From Haliscomenobacter hydrossis DSM 1100 (GTDB lineage: Bacteria > Bacteroidota > Bacteroidia > Chitinophagales > Saprospiraceae), in NCBI RefSeq assembly GCF_000212735.1, contig NC_015510.1, positions 7,627,001 through 7,691,000 on the forward strand: a stretch of DNA of 64,000 nt, read 5' to 3'. Each line of letters begins with the position of its first letter. The stretch's first letter is position 1. The notes under the pieces were generated by a model. The model ran no database searches. It had not been told where the DNA came from and was given only the letters and a program-made list of their open reading frames with translations. This document shows, one piece after another, positions 9,159 through 18,779 of the stretch. Position numbers and translations under genes: made by a program.

Positions 9159-11915
9159 TCATCCATTTAATTCGCCAATTTCATAAAACAGCACTTTCCC
9201 GTCTTTGGTCAAAAAACCAACCTGATTGGCACTTGGACCTTTGAATGCATCAACAATGAACTCTTCTAGCTCAAAAGCCGCAATTCTACGAGGAACCCCG
9301 TTGCGAGGTGTGTCATAAAGACGAACTTGGTTTTTTTCTGTTACAATTAAGCCTTGCCCCATGAAGAGAAGGCAATCTGGTTCAGCGCCTTGCTCAAATA
9401 ATTCACTATAGATACTTACCCCTCCATTTTGCATACGAAAATATTGACATCCATAGGTCATGGTATCCTGCCCATCTTTTAAGTATACAACCAAACGAAT
9501 GACTGTATTTTCATCAGAAATGGCCATTTTGATGGCAGGCAAAGTCAATTCGTAAGTAGTAACTTGTCCAAAATGGTCCATTCGATATAGGTATCTTTCT
9601 CCCGGAATAACGAAGAAAAAATAACCCCGACGAAATTGCATCGTTATCAGGTTATTTAATGCCAAAGCTGGGAATATTTCAGGATGACCGTAAATGTTTG
9701 TTACCAACATGGACTCTAGCTGTTGCCCCATGACATCAATGTAATGCAAGGTGGTACTTCCATCGCTATTCCTGGTGAAACGGGCAATTTTTTCTCTATC
9801 TACAGGCACAAAAGCGATAGTCCCTGGATCGTGTGTTAAATCCATCCAATGAAGTTCATTGCCGAGCACATCCAGCACAAGATTAACTCCTTGATGATAA
9901 GCTGGTGTTCGCGTAATGCCTAGATAATGCGAATGATCGGGTAGCGCAAAAAGTTGGTTTTTAACATCATATCCAAGGCTACGGCCTACCGGATAGCTTT
10001 CATGATTGCCTTGCAAATCGGAACAGAAGAGGTAGAGCGAGGCTCCTTCTTTGCCCAAAACAATCAAACTGTGGTTGATGATCCGCGCTTCTGTCCAGGA
10101 CTTATCCACCTCAAGTGGGAGCTCTTTGTGCAATTTGGCTTTTTTGCTTGCTATTTCATCTGTTCTGGCAGCTAGTCTTTTCGCAGCCTTCCTGGTCTTC
10201 ATTTCGGCACTAAAACGGCTTGCATCCCCCTGCAACAACCTATCCTTGGGCACAAAAGTATTAAGCATACTCAAGTGATCCAATTTTTCAGCCAGCAGTT
10301 CTTTACTGACAAAGCTGTACACAATATCGCGCGCCAGGGGCAAGTTCCCACGTCGCTGGGTATTTTTACCAATCTCTTTGAGCACCTCCATGTAGGTACT
10401 ATGCTGCATGGGTTTGACTTGAGTCTGGTAAATGGTCTGCACCTCCCGATCAAATTCCTCATTGCTGGCCTGCTGAAAAAAATCGAAGTAACGGTTCAGA
10501 CACGCAATCGGACTTTGGTTTTGCTGCCAACCGTTTAACAAGGTCGATTTCGCTTGGGCATCGTCATGAAGTTTGGATTGGTACAAACGGGCGGCATCCA
10601 GGTAGTCTGCTCGGCTCAGAGCGGCTTCCACACAGCCCTGGTACTGGAGCTGAGCTTCCTCAACCTGATCCATCAGGATGTACAAATCCCCGGCTTTTTC
10701 GTTATTCCCCAATTCAAGATAAATGGGAATGGCTGCGGAGTACAGGCCTGCCTGCTCAAAACAACGGGCAGCCTGCCCCGGGTTTTTGAGGTGGTCGAGG
10801 TAGAGCTGGGCTGCTTCGTGGTAGTGTTTGCCCTGCTCCAACACGTTAGCGGCGGTATAGAAATCGCCGAGCAAATGGGCGTGGATATAGGCCGCTTTAC
10901 GGAAATCGCCATCGGCAATTTTTTGATTGGCGACCTTCAGATAATGTTGGTGCAAGGCAGCACGACGGGCGGCGTCAAGCCCCCAATTGTCGCGGGCCGC
11001 CCCGCCGCCCAGGCCGCCCAAATTAAAATCAAGGGGGTCTTTGCGGCCCAACTGGCCACTGGGTGGAGCAATGCCCCGGCCTTCGTAAGGGCTATTCAAT
11101 GGAATGGAATAACGCAGCGCTTCATCGGGATCGTCTTGAAACAATTTGAGCAGGCGATTGATTTCATCGTCGCGTTGTTTGCGTAGGTCTTCGATGTTTT
11201 GCAGGATGCGCTGTTGGAGTTGATCCAGCCATTTACCCAACAGGCCCTGGGATTCACCTTCCTGGAGCTTGGGCCGTTTGTTGAGCAAGTTGTCAAGTCC
11301 ATTGAGCAGTGTGAGCCGTAAATCACCAGATTCGTTTTCGTCTTTAGGTGCGTTTTTGAGCAGATCTTTGAGGGATTTATCACCAACTGATTCCACATTT
11401 GCAAACATTTCTTGCATTGTGCTGGGTTGCACACTGATTTGCCGCAGGAGCGGAAGAGGAGTAGATCCTGATTGGGCCAAAGACCAGTCCTGCTCCGTAG
11501 CCGTTGGATAATGTAAGAGATCGTGCAACTGCACCCGATCGCTGCGCTGAAAACCCACCATACCAATTCCGGGGTGATAAAAATGCCAATCATACACTAG
11601 TAAGTTTTTCCATTCTTCTGGCCCAACCTGTGGACTCATGCTGGCGTACTGTGGAATAAGCAGACTGCTCCCCACGCATTGATAGGCTTCTCGTAATTCC
11701 ACTTGTGCCGGAAAATTACCCTTGATGTGAACCAATAGCAAGCCAGTTACATGGAGTTCGCGGATGGAGCGGGGCACGGCGTAGACCTCCAACTCCTGTG
11801 GATCAACATTCCAGGATTGGATGGTGCTGAGCCATACCATCGGATCACCTCCAGCAAGGAATGCGGCACGAGCCGGGCCTTGGGGAGTGGGTTGGATATG
11901 GAGGGTCAGTTTCAT
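9159..11915 (-). CDS. Large TPR / beta-propeller protein of a MoxR-vWA-propeller ternary system
   Basis: 918 aa, last gene of the five-gene minus operon. The N-terminal ~170 residues form a bpX-like globular domain (PTPQGPARAAFLAGGDPMVWL..). A linker rich in Leu/Glu/Lys leads to a TPR-like helical array at roughly 320-560 (DFRKAAYIHAHLLGDFYTAANVLEQG, HYHEAAQLYLDHL, AARCFEQAGLYSAA). A C-terminal beta-propeller of weak repeats follows (about 620-918). It starts three bases after the stop of the vWA gene, so translation is coupled. By analogy with described ternary systems it would be a scaffold or sensor working with the MoxR ATPase and vWA protein. The exact bpX subclass is not certain. Confidence 0.72.
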   Translation of the reverse strand: MKLTLHIQPTPQGPARAAFLAGGDPMVWLSTIQSWNVDPQELEVYAVPRSIRELHVTGLLLVHIKGNFPAQVELREAYQCVGSSLLIPQYASMSPQVGPEEWKNLLVYDWHFYHPGIGMVGFQRSDRVQLHDLLHYPTATEQDWSLAQSGSTPLPLLRQISVQPSTMQEMFANVESVGDKSLKDLLKNAPKDENESGDLRLTLLNGLDNLLNKRPKLQEGESQGLLGKWLDQLQQRILQNIEDLRKQRDDEINRLLKLFQDDPDEALRYSIPLNSPYEGRGIAPPSGQLGRKDPLDFNLGGLGGGAARDNWGLDAARRAALHQHYLKVANQKIADGDFRKAAYIHAHLLGDFYTAANVLEQGKHYHEAAQLYLDHLKNPGQAARCFEQAGLYSAAIPIYLELGNNEKAGDLYILMDQVEEAQLQYQGCVEAALSRADYLDAARLYQSKLHDDAQAKSTLLNGWQQNQSPIACLNRYFDFFQQASNEEFDREVQTIYQTQVKPMQHSTYMEVLKEIGKNTQRRGNLPLARDIVYSFVSKELLAEKLDHLSMLNTFVPKDRLLQGDASRFSAEMKTRKAAKRLAARTDEIASKKAKLHKELPLEVDKSWTEARIINHSLIVLGKEGASLYLFCSDLQGNHESYPVGRSLGYDVKNQLFALPDHSHYLGITRTPAYHQGVNLVLDVLGNELHWMDLTHDPGTIAFVPVDREKIARFTRNSDGSTTLHYIDVMGQQLESMLVTNIYGHPEIFPALALNNLITMQFRRGYFFFVIPGERYLYRMDHFGQVTTYELTLPAIKMAISDENTVIRLVVYLKDGQDTMTYGCQYFRMQNGGVSIYSELFEQGAEPDCLLFMGQGLIVTEKNQVRLYDTPRNGVPRRIAAFELEEFIVDAFKGPSANQVGFLTKDGKVLFYEIGELNG

Positions 11916-11918
11916 GGG

Positions 11919-14378
11919 TTAGTCCAGTTTTTTAATGAATTCAACAATAATGGTTTTATAAAAATGACTTGGCGAAGTGATTTTATCGGGACTGACATCG
12001 TAAAAATAGGGGTTTCCTGTATAAGCTCCACTTCTGCTGAAAGCCGCAAGCGGCTGGCCAATGATGAGGGTAATGGTGAATTCTGCTGTTGGGCTTGCTG
12101 GGCGAAACAACTGCAAAAAACCTCTACTGTCTAGGGTTATTTTGCTGCCATTTTGCCATGTAACGGATCGGGTATAAAATTGAGCAGCTGGTCTAGTTTC
12201 GGGTTCGAATTTTCGCATAGTGATATTGTCCTTTAAGGTTTTGACCAACCACAATTTTCCATCAACCGAGACGATCCGGTGCTGGTCCAATTGAATAAAT
12301 CCTTCAGGGGTAAAGCCAATTTCTTTGATGTTTCTCAAGACAGAATACCCACAATGCACCATTTTTTTAATGGGGTGCATTGTTAGCGGCGAGTGTTCTT
12401 TTGGGATGAAACGTTTCTCGGGCAGGGGAGAAATGGTATGGGTATTCAGCTCAATTACATGGGTAATGTTCTTATGATGATAATAATAGTTCGGACTGGC
12501 TGGATGATTCAAACCAATGAAAAGATTCCCGCCTTCGTAACCACAAGCAACTACCTGCCCCTCCATTTCAGGCAGTTTGACAACGTTTTGTCGAGGATGG
12601 TACCTGATCAGTTTTGCATGCAAGTCAACAACAGCGAACAGCTTGTTGTCTTTAAACAAATACGCGATAAATTTATGTTCTTTTGTTTTGACAATGATGC
12701 ATTTAAGCTCGTTTTCTGCCAGATAAAAAGTGTACCCACCATCTTCAATGTTACGCAATACTTCAATGGCCCCTTTTTGCGCACTTTGCCAGAACCAAAC
12801 CCTTTTACATGGCAATACTGCAACCAGTACAGTTCCATCAAAAGCTACCTCCTCCCGCATCAACCTACCAGGAAAGGCGGGGAGAAACAACCCGGAATGA
12901 GAGATCCAGGGTTCGGTTTTGAGGTTTAATTCTTCAACCAGTTCAGAGGGTAGCGCTGATTGTATTGTACCAAACAACAACTCCTTCAAATCAAACACCG
13001 AAGTACTCAACAACCTGCGGTGCCCATTGACCATTTTGTAAAACAACAAAGTTCCCGTCCGGCTAACCACCAGTACATAATCCAACTCCGTCGCTAGTTC
13101 ATTCAAATGTTGACTGAAATTTTTGTCTAATAAAGCATCTTCGGATGTGATGAAAAATATGGCTTTGGAGGCAGTTTTGGGGTGTTGGCGAAAATGGATT
13201 TTTAAACCTTCGGCACAGTGTAGCGCAGGGTCGATTTTTTCTAAAAAAGTCACTACTTCGGCTTTGCTGGACAATGCACTTGGTCCAATGGTCTTTTGCC
13301 CCAAGGCATACGCCGCAATGCTGGCGTGGTGAGTATTGTTCAAGGCGATACCCAGGGCAACAGACACCGCAAATACCTTGGGGATACCCCAGAGCCGAAG
13401 ACTCACATCCACCAAAATCACCCGTTCTTGTACTTGTGGATCGGGAGGTGTTTCCCGGCGCAGGTACAAAGCTTCGTTGTTGACCAGGCGGGCACTGAGG
13501 GTGTCATCGTCATTGGCCAGTTCGCTGATGAGTAGTCGGTCAAAATCTCCCCGGTTGCTGAGATCAGATACACCACCCAAGGGCTGGTCACTGGCTCCAT
13601 GAGTATGTGGGGGAATGTTGAGGGCGGCAATTAAACGTTTGGTTAGGCGAGCCAGGCCAGCGGTTTGTTGCTGTTTGGAAAGTTGGGTCAGCAGGTCGTC
13701 GGGTTCGGTGTCCGGGTTCGGGACTGGCGTTGGCTCGGGAACTTTTTCCAGGCCAACGCGTACATAAGTTTCCAAATCTTCAATGCCGAAAAGAGGAGAA
13801 AAGACCGCGTGGATATCCTGGAATTGGGACTTATTTGACCGCTTTATATTGAGGACAACCTTCCTCAAGGCACCACTTTCGAACTCCTTAATGTAAATAC
13901 TGGCTACAACAGGCGTGATAAACGGAGTATAATGGCTGAAAATCCGCTTGATGAGGTGCACACGCATCGAACCAGTACGCAACTCTTCGGGTAGTGCATG
14001 GATGCGTTTGAGCAAGTTAAGGCAAGGCAATAAGTTTATGTCAAAATCCGCTTGCTTTGTTAGTCTGTGTGAATCCAACGCCCCGGCTAGTACTAATTCG
14101 GTTTCCTCGTTTTCAACAGCACCCTTTGCTGCAAGAGCGTCCAAATTGGGAAAATCAATGGTATGCCATTCCTGACGGCAAGCGGCGATAAGCAGAATTA
14201 CAGTTTCGAGGGGTGGCAATCCTTGGGGTTGTAATGATTTGAGGATGTCCATCAAATCCTGAGCATAGCAAATGGTTTGGCCATCGATCCAGGTAATGAC
14301 TTGATCGACATTGCTCCATTCCCAAAAATCTCCTTTTCTGGGCTGAAAATATCTTGCAGCAGTTTGTGATGAACTCAT
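11919..14378 (-). CDS. vWA-domain protein with C-terminal beta-propeller, ternary-system subunit
   Basis: 819 aa. The N-terminal helical region contains a Pro/Asp linker (about 213-228). A vWA-like domain begins near residue 320 with ILVDVSLRLWG, where the MIDAS motif DxSxS is degenerate (D324, S326, R328 in place of Ser). Later vWA strands are AIFFITSEDALLD and LDYVLVVSRTGTLLFY. The C-terminal half has beta-propeller-like strands (YTFYLAENELKCIIVKTKEHKF, GYEGGNLFIGLNH). Its start ATG overlaps the preceding gene's stop as ATGA. In the described MoxR-vWA-propeller systems the AAA+ ATPase is thought to remodel the vWA partner. The altered MIDAS suggests metal binding may be lost or changed. Confidence 0.75.
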   Translation of the reverse strand: MSSSQTAARYFQPRKGDFWEWSNVDQVITWIDGQTICYAQDLMDILKSLQPQGLPPLETVILLIAACRQEWHTIDFPNLDALAAKGAVENEETELVLAGALDSHRLTKQADFDINLLPCLNLLKRIHALPEELRTGSMRVHLIKRIFSHYTPFITPVVASIYIKEFESGALRKVVLNIKRSNKSQFQDIHAVFSPLFGIEDLETYVRVGLEKVPEPTPVPNPDTEPDDLLTQLSKQQQTAGLARLTKRLIAALNIPPHTHGASDQPLGGVSDLSNRGDFDRLLISELANDDDTLSARLVNNEALYLRRETPPDPQVQERVILVDVSLRLWGIPKVFAVSVALGIALNNTHHASIAAYALGQKTIGPSALSSKAEVVTFLEKIDPALHCAEGLKIHFRQHPKTASKAIFFITSEDALLDKNFSQHLNELATELDYVLVVSRTGTLLFYKMVNGHRRLLSTSVFDLKELLFGTIQSALPSELVEELNLKTEPWISHSGLFLPAFPGRLMREEVAFDGTVLVAVLPCKRVWFWQSAQKGAIEVLRNIEDGGYTFYLAENELKCIIVKTKEHKFIAYLFKDNKLFAVVDLHAKLIRYHPRQNVVKLPEMEGQVVACGYEGGNLFIGLNHPASPNYYYHHKNITHVIELNTHTISPLPEKRFIPKEHSPLTMHPIKKMVHCGYSVLRNIKEIGFTPEGFIQLDQHRIVSVDGKLWLVKTLKDNITMRKFEPETRPAAQFYTRSVTWQNGSKITLDSRGFLQLFRPASPTAEFTITLIIGQPLAAFSRSGAYTGNPYFYDVSPDKITSPSHFYKTIIVEFIKKLD

Positions 14379-15082
14379 GGGTTGGCTTTACTTAGTCGTA
14401 TTCCCAAGCGCGTTGCAGGTACGAAGTTGTTGTGTTCAATTTTTTGCCAGTCACCGTTTTTTTCAAATAAAAATTTGGCCCCTGCAACATTTTCTCGCAT
14501 GGCCATCAAGGTAGCGGTGATCGGCAGCTCAAGATCATAACCACTCGGCAAAAGCAGCTGTTCCCGCAGCCAGTATTCCTCGCCGGGTACAGATGGAAGC
14601 GGTTGCCCCATTACCAGAACTTCCCCATTAGCAGCAAGGGCAAAGCGCAGTTGATCCAAACGAATGGCCGGAGCGGTTTCAGCGTATTGTTGCCAGTCTG
14701 ACAAATTTGTGCGCAGGGCAGCACCGGGGTGATAGGTGCTGGAAGGAACAAGTTTCAGGGTATAGGTCTGATCCATTTGCCCGGGCAAGGCCGCAGTGGG
14801 CAATTCAACCGGTATAAATTCCCGCATGTTTATCCACTCAAGGGTAGGTAAACTAGCGATGGGGCTTAACCCTTCTACCGGAAAAAGTAGACCATCCTTG
14901 TTTTCACGATAGGTATACATGGCAGGCAACCGCCGCAGTGCTTCGTCCAAGTCCGAATGCAAGACAGGGCAACGCAACCAGATTTCGGTTTCCGTTTCAG
15001 CTGCCTGCATATTCGGCCAGCAACGTACGCTGCCTAGCGCAGAGAGATCCGATTTTTTGAAGATAAAAACCCAATTTTTCAT
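14375..15082 (-). CDS. bpX-like accessory protein of the ternary system
   Basis: 235 aa, no signal peptide or membrane segment. It is a mostly beta-rich soluble protein (MKNWVFIFKK.., YTLKLVPSSTYHPGAALRT, VLVMGQPLPSVPGEEYWL). Its position between the MoxR and vWA genes and the 4-base overlap with the latter indicate it is part of the complex. In published MoxR-vWA-propeller systems small domains of this type are called bpX domains, of unknown biochemical activity. The assignment rests mainly on context. Confidence 0.6.
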   Translation of the reverse strand: MKNWVFIFKKSDLSALGSVRCWPNMQAAETETEIWLRCPVLHSDLDEALRRLPAMYTYRENKDGLLFPVEGLSPIASLPTLEWINMREFIPVELPTAALPGQMDQTYTLKLVPSSTYHPGAALRTNLSDWQQYAETAPAIRLDQLRFALAANGEVLVMGQPLPSVPGEEYWLREQLLLPSGYDLELPITATLMAMRENVAGAKFLFEKNGDWQKIEHNNFVPATRLGIRLSKANP

Positions 15083-15100
15083 CTGGCATTGTTTTATGGA

Positions 15101-15131
15101 TCAGCACATTAGCACATTAGCAAATCAGCAC
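15101..15131. repeat. Short AGCACATT tandem repeat
   Basis: AGCACATTAGCACATTAGCA followed by AATCAGCACAT gives about four imperfect 8-9 base units in the 54-base gap between the MoxR gene and the next gene. It may be a remnant of the palindromic repeats seen elsewhere; a second arm was not found. Confidence 0.6.
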
Positions 15132-15136
15132 ATCGA

Positions 15137-16264
15137 TTACATTATTTTTGTCCACAATCGATCCACCTCCGCCTGTACAAATTCACGTTGGGTACTTTCC
15201 ACAATCCAGGCGCAGCGCCCACTGAGGTAGCGCAGTTTGTCTTTCAGGACCGCCCGATTGGCCATCGTGCCATCTGGGTCATTCCACTGTTTGGCGATGT
15301 TTTCTACTTCCAGAAAGAGTTCATCCGCATTCGGGACTGGATTGTTCAGGGCACGGGGGTGTTGCGCGTTGGAAGCGCGCTCTTTGGCAAATACGGAATT
15401 GACGATTTCAACGATCACTTCGCGTTGTTCCTCCGTATCCCAAATGTAACGGGCTACCCACAGATCTGAGGCCAGCGCATGATCGCGTTCGCAGAGCAGG
15501 GCGCTGGCTGCGACCAAACGCTGGATTTTTACGGCTCGCCGATCCGAAACTTGCACGCCAGCATTGCGGAGTTTGTGAATGAGTTCGAGATACTCGTGGC
15601 GAATACCTTGCAGGTTCACATTGGCCAATTCTTGTTGTAGGGTTTGGATGGTACTCGCCGCAATTTCAGGTGTGGTATCGGAAGTCCGTTCCAGTGCCCA
15701 TCCCGCATCCAGCACCGCACTCAACTGATCGGGGGCTACGTTGTCACAACGTACCCGGATGAGGAAGCGGTCGAATAAGGCGTTCAAGGACTCGTCTTCG
15801 GGCAGGTGGTTGCTGGCCCCCACAATCATCAGGGCGGGCAATTTGCGGGTTTCGCGACCGCGACGGAAGATGCGCTCATTCAACACCATCAACAAACTAT
15901 TGAGGATGGCACTGTTGGCATTGAGCAACTCGTCGAGGAAAATGAGGTCGGCCTCGGGAAGCATACCTTCGGTATTGGTCAAAAGTTCCCCTTCGCGCAG
16001 TTTGCGGATGTCGAAGGGCCCAAAAAGTTCGTTGGGTTCGGTGAAGCGGGTCAGCAGGTACTCAAAAGTTTTTCCGTGCAAAAGACTGGCCAACTCACGC
16101 ACCATGGCACTTTTGGCGGTCCCGGGAGGTCCCAACAAGAAGATGTTTTCGCGGGCGACCAAACCAATGCCGAACAAATCGATGATTTCATCTTTGCTCA
16201 CAAAACGCTGTTTGAGGTAAGTCAGGGTAGTTTTGAGCTGGGTTGCTGCTTGAAAATTTGACAT
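15137..16264 (-). CDS. MoxR/RavA-family AAA+ ATPase
   Basis: 375 aa cytoplasmic AAA+ ATPase, RavA-like. It has Walker A GPPGTAKS (45-52), Walker B LIFLDE (107-112) followed by the MoxR-typical NANSAILNSLL, sensor-1 region VGASNHLPEDESLNALFDRF, then a helical lid domain. The start MSNFQ at 16264 was chosen because an upstream in-frame ATG would overlap the previous gene and adds nothing conserved. The family acts as a chaperone that matures or remodels vWA-domain partners. A vWA gene lies two genes downstream in the same operon, supporting that role here. Confidence 0.92.
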   Translation of the reverse strand: MSNFQAATQLKTTLTYLKQRFVSKDEIIDLFGIGLVARENIFLLGPPGTAKSAMVRELASLLHGKTFEYLLTRFTEPNELFGPFDIRKLREGELLTNTEGMLPEADLIFLDELLNANSAILNSLLMVLNERIFRRGRETRKLPALMIVGASNHLPEDESLNALFDRFLIRVRCDNVAPDQLSAVLDAGWALERTSDTTPEIAASTIQTLQQELANVNLQGIRHEYLELIHKLRNAGVQVSDRRAVKIQRLVAASALLCERDHALASDLWVARYIWDTEEQREVIVEIVNSVFAKERASNAQHPRALNNPVPNADELFLEVENIAKQWNDPDGTMANRAVLKDKLRYLSGRCAWIVESTQREFVQAEVDRLWTKIM

Positions 16265-16286
16265 GTCTGATAAAGAGGTTTTGTGT

Positions 16287-16904
16287 TTAATGGTTCCATT
16301 CAGGCCAAAGCAGATTGGCATGATCGCCCAATGCGGCAGCTACCCAGGGAAGAATGGCTGCTTGTTGGGCTTTTGCTTGTAGACGTTTGGCGATGATGCG
16401 GTCTACATAAGCCAGGGCTAGGGTAGGGTGGGAGAGGATCAACTCCTCCGCTTGCACATTTTCCTCGGCGATACCTACTCCCGAAAAGGGCCAATCGGTA
16501 GCTGTTTTTTTCAAATTCAACACCAGTACATCAGCGGGTGATAAACCTTTGGCAAAATTGAGCAGCGTGGGCAAATGGCGCAAACAAAGATCAGCCGAGT
16601 AGGTAACTGCTGGACTCGTTTGGCCCATCCAAGGCATGAGCTGCTCTTGCATGGCCTGCTCATTCAGATGGCGCAGCAAAATGAATTGCGTAGCGCGGTA
16701 AAGGTATTGAGCAGACCAAAGCGCCGCTGTTGCATCAAATTCCGGCGCTGTTCCGGGAAAGTGCAGGCAATCCTGTCGGTAAAACGTATGTAAATTGCGC
16801 TGAGCTTCCAGCAATTCGGTGGGACTGAAAGGCTGCACTTCATGGGCAACTTCTACTTTTCCGTTTTCCCATAAATCACTGAGGAATTGATTTAAGCTGC
16901 TCAT
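16287..16904 (-). CDS. Helical accessory protein, first gene of the ternary-system operon
   Basis: 205 aa from MSSLNQFL at 16904; a longer in-frame start exists but lacks conserved features. The composition is strongly alpha-helical with many Ala, Leu and Gln (TAALWSAQYLYRATQFILLRHL, RIIAKRLQAKAQQAAILPWV). It has no signal peptide and no recognised catalytic motif. The gap to the MoxR gene is 22 bases. It is likely a bpX-type component by context only. Confidence 0.55.
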   Translation of the reverse strand: MSSLNQFLSDLWENGKVEVAHEVQPFSPTELLEAQRNLHTFYRQDCLHFPGTAPEFDATAALWSAQYLYRATQFILLRHLNEQAMQEQLMPWMGQTSPAVTYSADLCLRHLPTLLNFAKGLSPADVLVLNLKKTATDWPFSGVGIAEENVQAEELILSHPTLALAYVDRIIAKRLQAKAQQAAILPWVAAALGDHANLLWPEWNH

Positions 16905-17037
16905 GGGTTTGTAATTACATGGTGGCATGACAAATATAATCAAACAAGTGTTTACGCGTTGAAAAAGTTCCATACCGTGTTCAAGTGTGGTGAAATCCCA
17001 AAAATCATTAACTTAATCCCCAAAAATCAATCAACTC

Positions 17038-18636
17038 ATGCCTACCAATCGTATAACCTACTACTCAGCAACACTTTTGTGTGCTGCATTGCTAACCTTT
17101 ATGGGCTGCGCGCCCAAAAAAGCACCTCCAATATCCATGGATCTTGCTCAGGAAAGTATCATTCCCATTCCGGTGTCCATAAAGGCGACCAATAGTTCCT
17201 TTGAATTGACCGATGCATCTGAAATTTATGTGCAGACTGGATCTGAAGAACTGCTAAAGATTGGTCAGTTCCTGGCGGACAAACTCAATCCATCCACCGG
17301 TTTTGATTTTACCGTAAAAGCGAGTACCGCCATTCCGGATGATGGCAACATTTATTTGTCCCTCAAAAAGGATGCTGCACTCGGCGACGAAGGCTATACG
17401 CTCAGCATCACGCCGGAATTGGTACACCTGGAGGCCAATGCCCCCGCCGGGTTGTTCCGGGGCGTGCAAACCATCCGCCAATTGTTGCCCGCCAAAATTG
17501 AAATGTCCAGTAAACAGGAAGGCCCCTGGCGGATGGCCAGCGGTACCATCAATGATGTACCTGTCTATGCTTTTCGGGGCGCGATGTTTGATGTGGCGCG
17601 GCATTTTTTCAGTGTGGAGGATACCAAACGTTACATCGACCTGATTGCGGCCTACAAAATGAACGTGATGCACTTGCACTTGTCGGACGACCAGGGCTGG
17701 CGCATCGAAATCAAATCCTGGCCCAAACTGGCCGAACACGGAGGCAAAACCCAAGTGGGTGGCGGCAAAGGCGGCTACTATACCCAGGAACAATACAAAG
17801 ACATCGTGCAATACGCCCTGGATCGCTACATCACCATCATACCAGAAATCGACATGCCCGGGCATACCAATGCCGCACTGGCTGCATATCCCGAACTGAA
17901 TTGTGATGGCAAGGCTCGGGAGTTGTACACGGGCACCGAAGTGGGTTTTAGTACCTTGTGTACCCAAAATGAAATCACCTATAAATTCATCGACGATGTA
18001 ATGCGTGAACTGGCCGCAATGACGCCTGGGCCATACATCCACATCGGCGGCGATGAGTCGCACGTGACCAAAAAAGAAGATTACATTCCTTTTGTGAACC
18101 GGGTGCAAAACATCGTCTTGAAGCACGGTAAGCAGGTGATTGGCTGGGACGAAATTGCCCTGGGGACTTTGAAAAAGGGCGCCTTTGTACAGCACTGGGC
18201 CGATGTGGACAACGCAGTAAACGCCGTAAAACAAGGCTCCAAAGTGCTCATGTCGCCCGCACGTAAGGCTTACATGGACATGCAATACGACTCCACCACG
18301 AAATGGGGCTTGCACTGGGCGGCCTACATCGAGGTGGATAGCGCCTACATTTGGGACCCGGCCACTTTGGCTCCTGGGGTTACCCAGAAAGATGTCCTGG
18401 GCATTGAAGCGCCACTTTGGTCAGAGACGGTGGATCAAATCGACGAGGTGGAATACATGGTGTTCCCGCGTTTGCCGGGGTATGCGGAGATTGGCTGGTC
18501 GGCAGCAAGTGCACGGAACTGGGGGGAGTATAAGAAGCGTTTGGGGGCACACGGGCCGCGGTTTACGGCGATGGGGATCAATTATTACCCGTCGAAGTTG
18601 GTGGAGTGGAAGGAAGAGAAGAATCAAAAGAATTGA
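17038..18636 (+). CDS. Beta-N-acetylhexosaminidase, GH20 lipoprotein
   Basis: 532 aa. The N-terminal lipoprotein signal (ATLLCAALLTFMGC) targets the envelope. A GH20b support domain spans about 40-170, then the (beta/alpha)8 catalytic domain begins at YAFRGAMFDVARHFF. The catalytic Asp-Glu pair of GH20 is D339-E340 in HIGGDESH, and LSDDQGWRIEIKSWPKL plus PEIDMPGHTNAAL are diagnostic. It releases terminal GlcNAc/GalNAc from glycans or chitin fragments by substrate-assisted catalysis. It is monocistronic, followed by a terminator hairpin, and divergent from the MoxR operon. Confidence 0.95.
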   Translation: MPTNRITYYSATLLCAALLTFMGCAPKKAPPISMDLAQESIIPIPVSIKATNSSFELTDASEIYVQTGSEELLKIGQFLADKLNPSTGFDFTVKASTAIPDDGNIYLSLKKDAALGDEGYTLSITPELVHLEANAPAGLFRGVQTIRQLLPAKIEMSSKQEGPWRMASGTINDVPVYAFRGAMFDVARHFFSVEDTKRYIDLIAAYKMNVMHLHLSDDQGWRIEIKSWPKLAEHGGKTQVGGGKGGYYTQEQYKDIVQYALDRYITIIPEIDMPGHTNAALAAYPELNCDGKARELYTGTEVGFSTLCTQNEITYKFIDDVMRELAAMTPGPYIHIGGDESHVTKKEDYIPFVNRVQNIVLKHGKQVIGWDEIALGTLKKGAFVQHWADVDNAVNAVKQGSKVLMSPARKAYMDMQYDSTTKWGLHWAAYIEVDSAYIWDPATLAPGVTQKDVLGIEAPLWSETVDQIDEVEYMVFPRLPGYAEIGWSAASARNWGEYKKRLGAHGPRFTAMGINYYPSKLVEWKEEKNQKN

Positions 18637-18640
18637 CAAA

Positions 18641-18670
18641 AGAGGGAGCTAACACAGCTCCCTCTATATT
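18641..18670. terminator. Hairpin terminator after the GH20 gene
   Basis: AGAGGGAGCT (18641-18650) pairs perfectly with AGCTCCCTCT (18656-18665) around a 5-base loop, followed by ATATTGT. It lies between convergent genes and may serve both. Confidence 0.75.
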
Positions 18671-18779
18671 GTCTTGTCTGGGGTTTAATTCTATTAGACT
18701 TGTAGCAAAACGCTCACCTGTCGTCCAGGTCATTGCCCATACCTACAAAGACAAATGCTTCATCAGAGGCGATATTTTT

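Noticed and set aside
10554-11186. 210-aa plus-strand open frame
   Set aside because: It is antisense to the TPR part of the ternary-system protein, with no recognisable domain or upstream signal.
17254-18315. 353-aa minus-strand open frame inside the GH20 gene
   Set aside because: It is antisense to a complete GH20 enzyme with catalytic Asp-Glu and has no recognisable domain.
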